Assembly: GCF_037176765.1 (NCBI RefSeq) | Contig: NC_090034.1 | Span: 91,996,500-92,060,499 of the forward strand | Reading direction: 5' to 3' | From: Anolis sagrei | Taxonomy: Eukaryota; Chordata; Lepidosauria; Squamata; Anolidae | Length of the DNA: 64,000 bases | Part shown: positions 46,536-58,058 of the stretch, one piece after another | Layout of the letters: each line of letters starts with the position of its first letter | How positions within the stretch are numbered: the first letter of the stretch is position 1 | Made by a program: the position numbers and the translations under genes | The notes under the pieces: model-generated | The model's input: only the letters and a program-made list of their open reading frames with translations | Database searches by the model: none | What the model was told of the DNA's origin: nothing

Positions 46536-47222
46536 GATGGCACTCCCGAGCCTTTGGGAAAAACTATAGTGTCTGGCTTTACCCGTGGGCTATCTGTATA
46601 CCTTCTGTTAAGATTAAGACCTTTAGCAAACAAAGGCACCTTAGGCAAGGTGAAAAGATATCCAAAACGAGTTTACTGTAAACAAGATTAATAAAGGGCT
46701 AACTCCACCCAGGACTATCATAAGGTAGCTTAAAACAATATGTTACAAATGGAGCCTTTGCTGGCTGTAGTAATCTCTCTGGATTCTTCTGCCTCTGGTG
46801 CATCTCAACCTTCTTTCTTGTGAAGCATAAACTGGTCATAATCTTCTGTTGGCCTTTCGACTGGTGGTATAAAAATACTAAGGATGCCTGTTTGAATTTC
46901 TTGGCCTGGGGTTACCAGACAGCCCCAAGCCTAAGTCATAGTAGCTCTACTGTAGAGAGGGAGGAGTCCAGCAAGAGATCTCTATACAGGGAAATGGAAT
47001 AGACCAACTAAGGCTGGCCTCTGGGTTTTAAGCTCCACCCAAAACTAATACAAAGGAAGGTATCTACACTATTGGGGAAACCTATGAACAGGGGGAACTA
47101 AAGCAGAGGAGAGGAAAAGACAGAGTCAAAACTTCACTGGGTCCCTTGCAAATATCCTTGTGTGTCTCAAAGGCAACAAAAAGGTTGCTCCCTCATCTCT
47201 TCCAGTGACCCACAATGACAAA
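46536..47222 (-). mobile_element. Possible solo-LTR-like fossil
   Basis: On the - strand it begins TGTCATTGTGGGTC and ends GTGCCATCACA, with TATA-like and AATAA-like stretches between. The family is unknown and no clear target duplication was seen. It ends about 27 bp before the acceptor of gene C's first coding exon. Confidence 0.3.
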
Positions 47223-47276
47223 ATTTAAACATCCCTTTCTTTCCTCAGACTCACCCCCAAAGTGCCATCATCCACC

Positions 47277-50200
47277 ATGAGTTGCCTGAGGATCAGTGCT
47301 GGGGTCTTCTCTTTCATTGGTTTTGCACTGCTCCTTGCTGCCTTGGCCTCAGAATTCTGGGTGCAAGGACAGCTTCACATGGGACTGTGGAAAGTTTGTC
47401 TCAATGGCTTGCCATGTAATTTATTTGGGATGGATGTACCAGGTAAGATCTTATCACTACTACCAGCAATGCATGCTCTCAGCATCAATTTAGACTGCAA
47501 CATTCCCTTCCCTCAAAACCCAGGCATTCCATTCTTTATTCACCTAGAAAAGGAGGTTAAGAATTGTGATATCTATTCTGTTTGTGGATCAGCTGGTGGA
47601 CTAACCCTCAGATATTCTGTGACTACAGTAACAGCAACTCTGCTATATTTCCAAGGCTCCCCTCATTGATCTTTCTGCTGGGAAATCCCTGCTCTTCATC
47701 AGTCAGAACTTACCTATATGTAGCAGAGGATTCTGTGGTACTTTACTACTTACTGGTATTCACAACCATCATGGTAGAATCCAGCACAAACAGGAATTTG
47801 TAGTTTTCTGAAGCATCTGAGCTTCCTGACTGAGAATTCAAAGTGTCCCTCCTTGAATAACTAAGTTAGGATCCCAAAAATGGGGCCAAGCAGTTTAAAA
47901 TGTACTTTTTTTTGAAGACAACAATGTTCTCTTTTGCACATTAGATTGAGAAACAGACACCAATTAGATAATTTATCAATGGAGACACAAGTCAATTGTC
48001 ATTTAGTGTGAGTCATCTTACAATCTGATCCTACTGGCACATGCTGTGAGCTGCAGGCACAGTTCCTATGTGGATGTATGTTGTGTGAGGAATCGACATG
48101 TGGAACTCTCTTACTTTCACCAGCCCCAGGATTCAACATGCCACTGCAATATTATATGGAACTCTAACAAAACTTTCAAAATTTCATTGTAAATGGCAGT
48201 TCCTAATTGGGTCTGTCATAAAACTTGCCAATAATGAAATAATAATGAAATTTTGAAAGTTTTGTTAGAATTCTGAAATTTTCACCACCAGAACTTTTCC
48301 AATACTATAGAAGCCAAGCACCAGCTCCCTCTAGATTTGTAAGTACTTTAGAACAATTTAGAACCACAGATTGCCCATGTCTACTGGTTATGGGAACATT
48401 ACTAGATACAGTAGAGCAGGGGTCCTCAAACCTTTTAAACAGAGGGTCAGGTCTCAGTCCCTCAAACTGTTGGAGGGCCGGATTATAATTTAGGGGAAAA
48501 AAAACATAAATTAATTCCTATGTATACTGCACATATCTTGTTTGTAGTGCAAACCCCCCCCCCCTCCCGCCCTTACAAACAATACAATAATTAAAATGAA
48601 GAACAATTTTAACAAATAAAAACATTAGTATTTCAATGGGAAGCGTGGGCCTGCTTTTGGCTGATGAGATAGGATTGTTGTTGTTGTTGTTGTTGTTGTG
48701 TGCTTTCAAGTCATTTCAGACTCAGGTTGCCCCTGAGCAGGGGCTGGGTAAATTACCTTGGAGAGCCATATCTGGCCCCCGGGCCTTAGTTTGAGGACCC
48801 CTGCAGTAGAGTCTCGCTTATCTGACCTTCACTTTTCTGACATTTTGTCTTATCCAATGTTCTTCTCCGATGCCCACCTTTCCCCCCAGCATTTCCCTTC
48901 AATTAAAGAAGCACTCCCCAACTCTCTCTCCATTCCCAATAAGTGAAAAAGGCAAGACAAGAAGGAAGAGGAGGGAGCAAAGGGGGAAAAAGAGGCAGGA
49001 CTGGAAGCGGAAGCGTCTGCCCCCTTCTCTCTGTGATTTCCACGCTCCTCTTCCACATCCAGAAACATCCTGCTGGGCTGCTCTAGCCCAAAAGCATTGC
49101 CTTGCCTTAACCCTTTGAGACCATATTGTTAGTATTCTAGGTGTCTAGCACTGCATTGGACGGGTAACAGTAGGAGACTGTATTATCTGACATTTTCATT
49201 TATCCGACGTTCTGCTGGCCTATTTATGTCGGATAAGCGTGACTCTTCTGTACCACCCCCATCACCATCTGAATGTGGCTGTCATAGTTCTTGCAGCAGA
49301 AAAAAAAAAAAAGAAGAGCAACCCCTGCAATGATCCCCAAAATCCCCAGGTAGAGATAAAGTACACTTGCTGGTACCACTAAGAAGATGTCAGCCACCAT
49401 CGGCTTTCTACTATATTTTTTCCTATTTGTATTCCACCATTGAGACAGGTGTTGCATGAAAGTTTCATCACCATGATGGCAAGATTGGCCCTACCATTAG
49501 GTCTAGTTCCAGGATGCTGGTGACCTTGCCAGACTAAATAGGGAGAAGGAGAAACTAAATGAGAAGATGTTGACAATGCCCACTCTTGTTTGTTAGCTCA
49601 CCTTCCTTACAATCTCTGCTTCCTATAGACTACATCCATGCCACAAGAGCCTTCATGCTGATGGCAGCAGTGGCTGGAGCTGTCTCCTTCTTTGGCCTTT
49701 GTTTCCTGTCTTGCTGCTCTCACCCTAAATCCATGGTCAAGGTATCTGCTATCGCCAGCTTTATAGCAGGTAATATATTTAACCAGATTCACATTTATTT
49801 ACTAAAATGTATTTAAAAGTATTTCTAGACTGTTTTTCAGATGCATGGTGTCATTTAAGGTTATATCATCCAAACATATGGGGAAAAAACACTTTTAGGA
49901 GGTGAGGGTTTATAAAACTACTTAACTTTATGTACATTTTTTGATTCTCAAATCACCTGCCTCAGACCTAGCAATATAAATAAAAAGTCAGAACTTTGAC
50001 TACATGGATCATGCTCCCAATTTCATGGGTGTTCCACAGAAAAACCGAGAGCCAGAAAACAAAACTATAGAAGGTTTGGTGGGCATTGACCTTGAGGTTT
50101 GTAGTTGTAGTTCACATACATCCAGAAAGCACTGTGGACTCAAACAATGATGGATCTGGACCAAACTTGTCATGAATACTCAATATGCCCAAATGTGAAC

Positions 50201-52283
50201 ACTGGTGGAGTTTGGGGACTTGACATTTGGGAGTCACTAGGATTTATAGTTCACTTACAATTAAAGAGCATTCTGACCCCCACCAATGATAGAATTGGGT
50301 CAAACTTCCCACACAGAAGCCCCATGAACAATGGAAAATATTGTGTTTTCTGATGGTCTTTGGAGACCCCTCTGGCATCTCCTCATGACCCCCCAGGGGT
50401 CCCGACCCCCAGGTTGAGAAACACTGTCCTAGAGCAATATAAGTTTTGATTTCTCCCACACTGAACAAGCCTACTCTAATGTCCCAAGTTCATAGATTAG
50501 TAAGAATTTCTTTTGTCCCAGTGGTTGTTTATTGTATATTATAAGTGGCAGAAATTTGGGACCACTCTTTGCTACTGTAGTGCACAAAGGTGGGAAGGTG
50601 AAATGTGGAGCCAATATTTGAGAGGTACATCAAAAATCACAGGATATATTTATCTTGGTGAAACAGGAGGATAGATTCTTTATAAATGCATGGTCCTACA
50701 CAATTTCCTTTCTCTCTTTTTGTCCCTAGGCCTTTGTGCTCTGATTGCCATGGCTACCTTTACAGGTGTATACTCTGAGCAGTACCAAAGAATATTCAGG
50801 ACATGGTATGACTGGTCTCTTGGTGTGGGATGGGGCTCCATTCCTTTCTTCCTCCTAGCTGGTGAGTATGTGCACCACAGAAGTCCCAAAATCTCATAGT
50901 ATTAACCCTGCGCCTGCCTACACATTGAGTTCTGTAGTACCACATTTTTAAACTAGCCCTCGGTGGGGAACTGTGCACCATCTCTTTCCTAAATGAGCTT
51001 GAAGCACACCTGACAGTCCCTGAGTTACAAACATCTGACATAGTTAAGAACAGTGGTGAGACAACAGGAAGTGAGAGAAATTGACCCCTTTAGAAGAAAC
51101 GTTCACCTTTTGTGGTGAAAAGGTGTCTCCACCAAGGTTTTCTCACCAATACTTGATGTTGTCTATTTTAACTATGTTATTTATTTATTTATTTCACAGT
51201 TTTGTATACCGAGCTTCTCAACCTCGTTGAGGGACTCAGCCCGGTTTACAGCCATAAAAACATATACATTCATTAAAATATCATATATCACAAATTACAC
51301 ATCAACTTTAAAATACACTAAATATAAAACTACAGTGGTCAGTCGTCCTATTAAGATGGATCTATATCCACTTCCACCCAGAGTCCTATGGTGTTGTCTC
51401 ATTCCTTGAAGGCCTGACTCCACAGCCACGTCTTCACCAGGCTCAGCGATGAATCCAGGAGAACTCCAAGACTGCGTACCTGAGCTTTTAGGGGGAGTGT
51501 GACCCCGTCCAGCACAGGCTGTAACCCCGTACCCTGTTCGGTCTTACGACTGACCAGGAGTACCTCTGTCTTGTCTGGATTTAGTTTCAATCTGTTGTCC
51601 CTCATCCAGTCCGAGACAGCGGCCAAGCACCAGTTCATGACCTGAATAGCCTCCTTAGTGGTAGGTGGAAAGGAGTGATAGAGCTGGACATCATCTGCGT
51701 ACAGATGACATCGTACCCCAAAACTCCGGATGATCTCTCCCAATGGCTTCATGTAATTGTTAAACAACATATGTTGATATTTTAACTATGTTGATTCTGC
51801 TTGTCCCCATGTAAGCTACCACGACTCCCTTTGGGGAGATGGAGGTGGGGTACAAAAATAAAGTTGTTGTTGTTGTTTCTTGGGTGTGTGTGGGTGGGGA
51901 CCTGGGAACATTCGCATTTTTAAAACACATATGCTCCCGTGTTAAAGGGCTGTCTGGAAGCACCCTCAGACAGGTAACCTTTAATAAACAGTTTTTGAGA
52001 AGACCAATAATAAACAAAAATTTATTATTTCTTTTTTAAGGATCCTTTGGCAAGGCATACTAGGCTTATGACACCTCAAAATACTCCAATTTTGCAATTT
52101 TGGGTGGGGCATCAATTGAGGAGGACTTTGATTAACAAGTAATAAAACCATATACTTATAACATGATGATATCATAGATATGGAGTTATTGTACTGTTGC
52201 AATCTTTATTATCTTACTCATGCATATATTTTCTCCTGACAGGTGTGCTTGCTTCCAAAGTGCAAACTGTAACAGTGATATAG
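47277..52283 (+). CDS. Gene C: four-span membrane protein, PMP22/EMP/MP20/claudin superfamily (LIM2/NKG7-like)
   Basis: Coding exons are 47277-47442, 49629-49769, 50730-50861 and 52243-52283, phase-1 introns throughout, 159 aa. The ATG at 47277 sits in a strong CCACCATGA context, so I prefer it to any upstream in-frame codon. Outer loop 1 carries W28, GLW (36-38), C41 and C47. Span 2 starts HATRAFMLMAAVAGAVS and the inner loop has a CC pair and a lysine-rich stretch. Outer loop 2 is the longest of the three (YSEQYQRIFRTWYD) and basic, with no sequon. Span 4 starts YDWSLGVGWGS. The tail ends VTVI, a hydrophobic end that could suit a PDZ domain, though nothing shows that it does. An acceptor at 47248/47249 marks an upstream leader exon; a candidate ends at 42498. 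This is the most diverged of the trio but keeps exactly the same intron positions. Confidence 0.85.
48417..48803. mobile_element. hAT MITE with perfect TSD, gene C intron 1
   Basis: TSD CAGTAGAG lies at 48409-48416 and 48804-48811. The inverted ends CAGGGGTCCTCAAAC are perfect. The interior has gggccggattata and a (TTG)n run. Confidence 0.85.
48812..49628. other. Gene C intron 1, 3' part
   Basis: gtctcgcttatctgaccttc near 48811 and gtcggataagcgtgactctt near 49225 are complementary ends, probably another TA-type DNA transposon of about 430 bp (about 48808-49252). The rest is unassigned. Confidence 0.45.
50030..50428 (+). mobile_element. hAT element, 3' half, gene C intron 2
   Basis: Shares tttggtgggcattgaccttg with 1761-3124 and ends ccccaggttgagaaacactg. 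Confidence 0.65.
51178..51770 (-). mobile_element. L2-like LINE fragment, gene C intron 3
   Basis: A ttatttatttatttattt tail and 3' UTR lie at 51178-51290. The - strand frame 51770-51399 reads IRSFGVRCHLYADDVQLYHS, with the YADD catalytic box, then PDKTEVLLVSR and VRSLGVLLDSSLSL. Part of the C-terminal coding region is deleted between. Confidence 0.75.
51785..51872 (+). mobile_element. LINE 3' terminal scrap
   Basis: ccctttggggagatggaggtgggg...aataaagttgttgttg is an L2-like 3' end inserted or left beside the inverted copy. Confidence 0.5.
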
Positions 52284-52515
52284 CAAACAGGAAAATGATG
52301 GTGTTAAATTGTCAGCTGCACTAATGCTCAGATGCTATTTCTGTATTATATCAATGGACAAAGTCCTGCAAACCATGAAGAAGTAAACATGAATGAAGAT
52401 ACAAAACCTCCTCAGGCAAAATTTCTGAGGAATTCTGAAGAGTTTTAACAACAGTGGACAAGTATCTCAGGTTTTATATACGCTGAAATAAATCAATATA
52501 CAAACAAAATAAAAT
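52284..52515 (+). other. Gene C 3' UTR with two poly(A) signals
   Basis: AATAAA occurs at 52487-52492 and again at 52508-52513, about 205 and 225 bp after the TAG stop. The sequence between stop and signals is not an evident repeat and shows no clear match to the A/B 3' UTR blocks. Confidence 0.6.
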
Positions 52516-52619
52516 GTCTCAACCTTGCTTTTGCAAAAAAGACATCAAAATGATGGATTAGATTATACTTTGAACAAGTGTTGTGCGTAGTTCTACCATG
52601 AGAAATTATGGCTTCATTT

Positions 52620-52710
52620 ACATTGTAGGAGTAATGCAATTTGATATCATTTTAACTACCATGGTTCAATGTTGTAGAATTCTGGGATTTCTAGTTTGGT
52701 GAGACACCAG
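52620..52710. repeat. MITE arm
   Basis: gcaatttgatatcattttaac...attctgggatttctagtttg is one arm of the 6718-6905 family. Confidence 0.5.
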
Positions 52711-52739
52711 TAGTTTATATAACTACAAACTCACCTGTT

Positions 52740-53128
52740 TCATGCTGGCTTCCCACCCTTCCTTTGACTTCGGATTGCCTGGACGATGACGCTGCTTTTT
52801 GGACTATAACTTCTTCTATTGGACTTCCTTTGACTTCGGACTGATTTTAGACAACAGTTTTGCTTCTCAGCTTTTTGTTTGCTTGCCTATTTTGAACTGT
52901 GTATTTTTGGAGCGTTTTGCTCGAACTTTTGTTTATCCCGGATTATATCCCGGTTTAATCCGGGTTATTTGCCAAGTTAAGTCTTTGCACTGCAAATTGC
53001 TAGAGAGACTTTAAGTTGTGGCCAGGAACACTGAAGTAAGTGTTCCTGAGTCCTTTTTGTTGCCTTAATAAACTTTGTTTTGAGTTTATCCCTGTGTCTG
53101 GCTCTTTAAAGGCGTCTGGATCGCGACA
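52740..53128 (+). mobile_element. LTR-like fossil, probably Gypsy type
   Basis: A cttaataaactttgttttg signal is followed by about 50 bp ending in CGCGACA, the R-U5 layout of an LTR. hAT sequence (gttttaaaagtttgaggatc) follows near 53150. Partial and old. Confidence 0.4.
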
Positions 53129-54129
53129 GACTGTGACCTGGCCCTCTGTTTTAAAAGTTTGAGGATCGCTGTTCTAGGACATCCCAGGGGTTCTGGAAGG
53201 TGATTGAGCATCTGGCTATAGGTACATAAGGGTAGGCAAAATACCACAGATGGATTTGGATTTCGGATAATTTTGGTGATTTGGTAGCTGACCCACTGTA
53301 ATACGAACCAGGAAAGACCCCGCCAAAGATTTACTGGAATGAATCACAAGCTGCCAGATCTTTCAGATAAGTTCAAGAAGGATTTGTTGATTTGGACTTC
53401 TCTTTTGTGATAGTAGTACTTCGTCACCCTGGGGGCAGTGACTGGCATAATGATGACTGACAAAAGCAGCTACACACAGTTTTTTTGTCATTAGTCTAGC
53501 CATAGTCAATCAGAAGAAGAAAACAGATAATATGGCTTTTGGCCAAGCTGGTCTATATATATAGTTTGCATGAAGTGCCTCCATTTTATGGCATGGTGTT
53601 GTGTTGGGAAGAAAACATGTAGCTCCATTTGTATCTCTTCTTTTATTTCTGTTCCTGTGCAGTGCTCCTGCCTGGGACTTAGGACTCAGAGTGCTAGCAG
53701 TAGCTTTTTGAAAAATAAATAAATTCTTTTTCTTTCGACATCATTCTTATCTTGTCTTCTTATTCCAACTATTATTTTCTAAATTCTGCTAAAGAGGTGT
53801 GGGTGGGCATGCATTTTGAAGGAGCTGTGAGTTAAAAGGCCATTTTGAATGTTTTTATTTTATTTTACTCCGCTAACAGTACTAGGACTTTTCTTGTTTT
53901 TGAAACTTGAAGTGCCAGCCCTACCTACCTACCTACTTTGCATTTTGTGTGTGTGTACTCAAACACCAACAGCTGCCCCCCCCCCCCCACCCCAAATATG
54001 ACAGAAAAACGAGCCTCACCAGTTTCCTCATTGGTGTGAATTGACCGAATCATCGCAAAATAGAACTTCTGATCCTAAATTACAAATTCAAATGTCCCCC
54101 TCCCATCTCCCAGAATCTTTCCAACATCA
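53129..54129. other. Mostly unassigned
   Basis: A stretch at 53555-53750 ends in aaaaataaataaattc and a T-rich part, which may be the end of another old retroelement. A (CTAC)n run lies near 53922. No gene is seen. Confidence 0.3.
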
Positions 54130-54515
54130 GGAAATCTTCATCATCTACTTAGATCATCTGGGGAGGCCCTGCTCTCAATCCCGCCTGCGTGTCTGGCAGG
54201 GACGAGAGACAGGGCCTTCTCAGTGGTGGCCCCTCGGCTGTGGAACTCCCTTCCCAGGGATAGTAGATCGGCCCCCTCCCTCCTGACTGTTCAGAAAAGA
54301 GTGGAAACCTGGCTCTTCGAGCAAGCGTTTGGAGCTTCCGCGTGACCAGGTAAACACATAATTGTAATACAAAACATGGAACAGCTAAGATGATGTAAAT
54401 GGACGAAGAATTGGACTGGAAGACATTGGGTTTTTTTATAGATTTTTATAGTTTTTATAGTTTTTATGGTTTTTATGGTTTTTATATGTATTTATGAGGT
54501 GATTTAATTGTTTTA
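54130..54515 (+). mobile_element. L2-like LINE 3' end
   Basis: gatcatctggggaggccctg, acagggccttctcagtggtggcc and the WLFEQAF coding end near 54310, then a T-rich 3' UTR with tttttatagtttttatggt repeats. Confidence 0.65.
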
Positions 54516-54534
54516 ACTGATATATGTATGAGAG

Positions 54535-54650
54535 AAGCCTCCTCGCAGGATTGCAAGACATCCAGGCATCCACTGGGCAACGTCTCCATAGACAGCTGAT
54601 TCTCTCACTCCAGAAGCGACCAGAAGCGACTTGCAGCATGCAAACAAGCA
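54535..54650 (+). mobile_element. SINE fragment
   Basis: gaagcctcctcgcaggattg...ctccagaagcgaccagaagcg relates to the SINE family at 44979-45220. Confidence 0.4.
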
Positions 54651-54686
54651 AGCAAAACAATCAACGGGCCTTTTCAGGACCAATCA

Positions 54687-54820
54687 TGACAATAATCGCA
54701 ATCAATATTGAAGGCATGTCAGCTGCCAAAGAACAACTGCTCTATGAACTGTGCTGAGATAAGAAATGTGATGTGCTGTGTGTCCAAGAAACACACAGGG
54801 ATGAACAACAGAAATGACCA
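54687..54820 (+). mobile_element. LINE endonuclease fragment
   Basis: The frame reads IIAINIEGMSAAKEQLLYEL, then CDVLCVQETHRDEQ, the N-terminus of an APE-type endonuclease of a non-LTR retrotransposon. It may be the 5' part of the zinc-finger LINE family. Confidence 0.6.
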
Positions 54821-54824
54821 AAAG

Positions 54825-55325
54825 GGGACAGAGTGGTCCCTTTGGGACGTCTAGCCTTTGCAGCCTCGGCAACAACACTGTTAGACCTAGTAGGGCGCAA
54901 CACCCAGTCAGCGGTTGCTAGATCGATCTTATACATGGTATCAATGCGCTTTGGAATTGCCGGTACAGAAGCTGGCGACAAATCGTCCACTTTGGCTAAT
55001 TTAAGCAGGTAAGGCAACGGTGGGAGGGCAGAGGTGGAGGGAGTTTGCTGCTCATATGAGGGAAACATGGGGTCCTCCACTGCACCAGAGGCTTTGGGAG
55101 CTGGGAGGTCCAGGGCCTTGACCATACGGCTTATCAAAGCCACAAACTTATTAAAATCAGGAGGCAAAGGTAAGTTAATGTCAGCATTGTGCTCCCAGAG
55201 CTTGAAATATGGGAGTTGTGGCCGATAGGCAGTACCTTCGCCTGGGGTTTGCAATATCAGTTGAGGACAGCCACCCAAAACTTGTGGAAGCAGAATGTCA
55301 GTTTTCAGAATGGTCTGCAACTAAT
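54825..55325 (-). mobile_element. DIRS-like element, gag-like piece (fossil)
   Basis: The - strand frame has a segment of the SPASVPAIPKRIDTMYKID and RPTRSNSVVAEAAKA type, as in DIRS gag-like proteins. It is partial, with no terminal repeats or recombinase in the window. It abuts the LINE endonuclease fragment. Confidence 0.4.
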
Positions 55326-55419
55326 TGATGATGTCAGTGATTCTGTGTGAGCAACAGATGGTAAATGTTCTGCCATTGCCCCTTCCAGGTCTGTCCTGTA
55401 GGACATCATTCCTTATTAA

Positions 55420-55570
55420 AAAGCTAATTGTTGAAAAGATTTTTTTTAAGCAGAGGCTGGATGGCCACCTCTCAGGGGTGCTTTGATTGTGCGTTCCGGC
55501 ATGGCAGATTGAAGTTGAGCTGGATGGCCCTTGGGGACTCTTCCAAGTCTGTGATTCTATGATTCTATGT
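55420..55570 (+). mobile_element. CR1 LINE 3' end
   Basis: aggctggatggccacctctc...agctggatggccc...tgattctatgattctatg is the standard CR1 3' terminus with its octamer repeats. Confidence 0.8.
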
Positions 55571-56194
55571 AGTGATCAGTAAGTTTGCTGATAAAAGGCA
55601 TTTTGAGTCTTACATGCGCAGGAAGATCCATCAGGCGAAGCCATTGTGTGGACCGAATGATGTTCAGCTTGATGGCTGATTCACTTTTTCAATACTGCTG
55701 TACAACTGCAACACCTACACATTGGCTGGGATCCTCTTTTCTTTCTTTACAGGCCTGTGTCTTTCTTGGGATGTTGCACAAGGGGATAATTGCTGCCTCT
55801 TTGTGACCCATCCAAACAGACACATCCGCGCCTCTTTCAAGCTCTGGGAGCACATTTCCTGGCCATCCATCCCAGCTACAGTTCTGTGGCTGGAGAAGAG
55901 AGCAGAGGTTACTCCCACAGACCTCTAGCAACTTGCAGAACCACAACTGGATGCTGCTTGGTCCAGGGCTTGAAAGCCTCACTGCCATATGTCCAACTCT
56001 GCTTCTACAAACTTGAACTGACAGAATCTGCAGAATCTCTCGCTTCTGCATGTATAGGACACCAACAGGTTTCTGATCCATATGTATCAATTAGCTAACA
56101 CTTATAGACTGGTATTGGATAAACAAGAACAACTACTGGGTGAACGACCACTGTTAAGAATGCAATTGTCACTGGCCATATCAACCCATTTAAT
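55571..56194. other. No gene recognised
   Basis: Both strands have open frames of 70-130 codons over 55690-56090 (for example SFKLWEHISWPSIPAT). They overlap one another and match no family I know. An old repeat is likely. Confidence 0.3.
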
Positions 56195-57190
56195 TTCCTT
56201 CTCCCCCTGAAGACGCAGGTTCGCAGCTTGGGAGTGATCCTGGACTCATCGCTGAGCCTGGAATCCCAGGTCTCGGCGGTGGCCAGGAGAGCTTTTGCAC
56301 AATTAAAATTTGTGCGCCAGCTGTGCCCGTACCTTGGGAAGTCGGATCTGGCCACGGTGGTCCACGCTCTTGTTACATCCCGAATAGATTACCAACGCGC
56401 TCTACGTGGGGTTGCCTTAGAAGACTGTTCGGAAACTTCAATTAGTCCAACGGGCGGCAGCTAGATTACTCACCGGAGCATCATATAGAGAGCATACCAC
56501 CCCCCTGCTATGTCAGCTCCACTGGCTGCCGATCCAGTTCCGAGCACAATTCAAAGTGCTGGTTTTGACCTACAAAACCCTATACGGTTTCGGCCCAGGG
56601 TATCTGTCCGAACGTATCTCCCTCTATCTCCCACCTCGGAGTTTAAGATCTTCCGGGGAGACCCTGCTCTCGACCCCGCCTCTATCACAAGTGAGATTGG
56701 TGGGGACGAGGAGCAGGGCCTTCTCGGTGGTGGCCCCTCACCTGTGGAATTCACTCCCCAGGGATTTTTTTTTACTTTACTTATATACTCTGTTCTCAGC
56801 CCAAAGGCGACTCACAGCGGTTCACAACAAATAATTAGATTATCGTCATCCCTCTTTTCCTTTAGAAGGAAATTAAAGACATGGATTTGGGACCAGGCGT
56901 TTGGGCAATCTGGCAGATAAATAAAGGATGACGACGACCGATAGGAATGGAAAATGTGGAATGAAATTATGGACTCTGAGTTGCAAGTGCTGAGCATAAG
57001 ATTAGTTTTTATTGATTAACTGTGATATATATTGATTGTTTTAACTGTTATAACTGTTTTAATTGCTGTTTATTTTTTATCTGTATTACTGTGTAGGCAT
57101 CAAATTGTGCCTTTTTGTAAGCCGCCCTGAGTCCCCCCTCGGGGGTTGAGAAGGGCGGGGTAGAAGTACACGAAATAAATAATAAATACG
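56195..57190 (+). mobile_element. L2-like LINE 3' end with a nested short insertion
   Basis: Coding pieces read SLGVILDSSLSLESQVSAVA, RRAFAQLKFVRQLCPYLGK and LATVVHALVTSRIDY. The UTR ends gtaagccgccctgagtcccc...aaataaataataaata. A 65-bp inverted LINE tail interrupts it near 56765-56832. Confidence 0.8.
56765..56832 (-). mobile_element. Very short 5'-truncated LINE tail
   Basis: On the - strand: ttgtgaaccgctgtgagtcg...gagtatataagtaaagt, matching the last 65 bp of the copy at 15822-16576 (ttaaccgctgagtcgcctaa). The surrounding LINE is continuous without it. Confidence 0.6.
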
Positions 57191-57690
57191 TCCCACCTCG
57201 GAGTTTAAGATCTTCTGGGGAGGCCCTGCTCTCGGCCCCACCTTTGTCACAAGTGAGACTGGTGGGGACGAGGGACAGGGCCTTCTCGGTGGTGGCCCCT
57301 CGCCTGTGGAATGCACTCCCCGGGGAAATTAGGTCATCAACATCCCTCCTCTCTTTCAGAAGGAAATTAAAAACCTGGATATGGGCCTTCGGGTAAGCTG
57401 GCAGATGGATAAAAGACAATGACGACTAGAGTAGGAAAGGACAATGACAATGCTGGATGGATTATGGATTTATGAATTGGCGAACATTGACCACAAGATG
57501 ATTTTATTGCTGCTATTGTATTGATTTGATTGTTTTAATTAGTTATAACTGTTGTCACTATATTGTAATTTGTATATTGTATTTTGTGAATTGTTGGGCA
57601 TCAAATTGTGCCTTTTGTAAGCTGCCCTGAGTCCCCCCAAGGGGGTTGAGAAGGGCGGGGTAGAAGCACTCCAAATAAATAAATAAAATA
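57190..57690 (+). mobile_element. L2-like LINE 3' end, second tandem copy
   Basis: Starts gtcccacctcggagtttaag and repeats the coding end and UTR of the preceding copy, ending aaataaataaaataaa. Confidence 0.75.
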
Positions 57691-57854
57691 AATTCTGCAC
57701 TTAGTGTTTGCTCACCCCTGGCAACCACATGCATCATGTATCTAATGACAGACCCTAGCCTATGAAAGCTTATGAAAATTATGTGTTGTAGTCTTTTGTA
57801 TTTTCAAATATCTTTGAGGCTTTTAAAAAACAAATCGGATTCGTTGCCTGTGCT

Positions 57855-58058
57855 GAACAAAACAGAGTTCTTTATTTTCAAACAAATGAAAGTATTTAAA
57901 TATTTGTAAAAATCTTGAGTTATGCTAGGTAAACACAAATGTTCTTCAAAATCACAACCAATAGTCTTCCAAAGGTAAAAGCAAGTGGAACTGAATGAAT
58001 TCTGTGTGTGGCTGTTAATATATTTCCCCATCCACAGAATTTGCACCAAGTTCTGCTC
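57855..58058 (-). other. DNAH10 3' UTR with poly(A) signal
   Basis: On the - strand an AATAAA lies at 57876-57871, about 185 bases after the stop codon. The sequence between is not an evident repeat. L2-like LINE copies begin just beyond, below about 57690. Confidence 0.6.

Noticed and set aside
47262-47276. Upstream start for gene C
   Set aside because: An earlier in-frame start would be a non-ATG codon. The ATG at 47277 has a strong context and gives the family-typical short N-terminus.
55689-56098. Overlapping frames of 67-133 codons as a host exon
   Set aside because: Both strands are open, no splice structure fits and no family is recognised.
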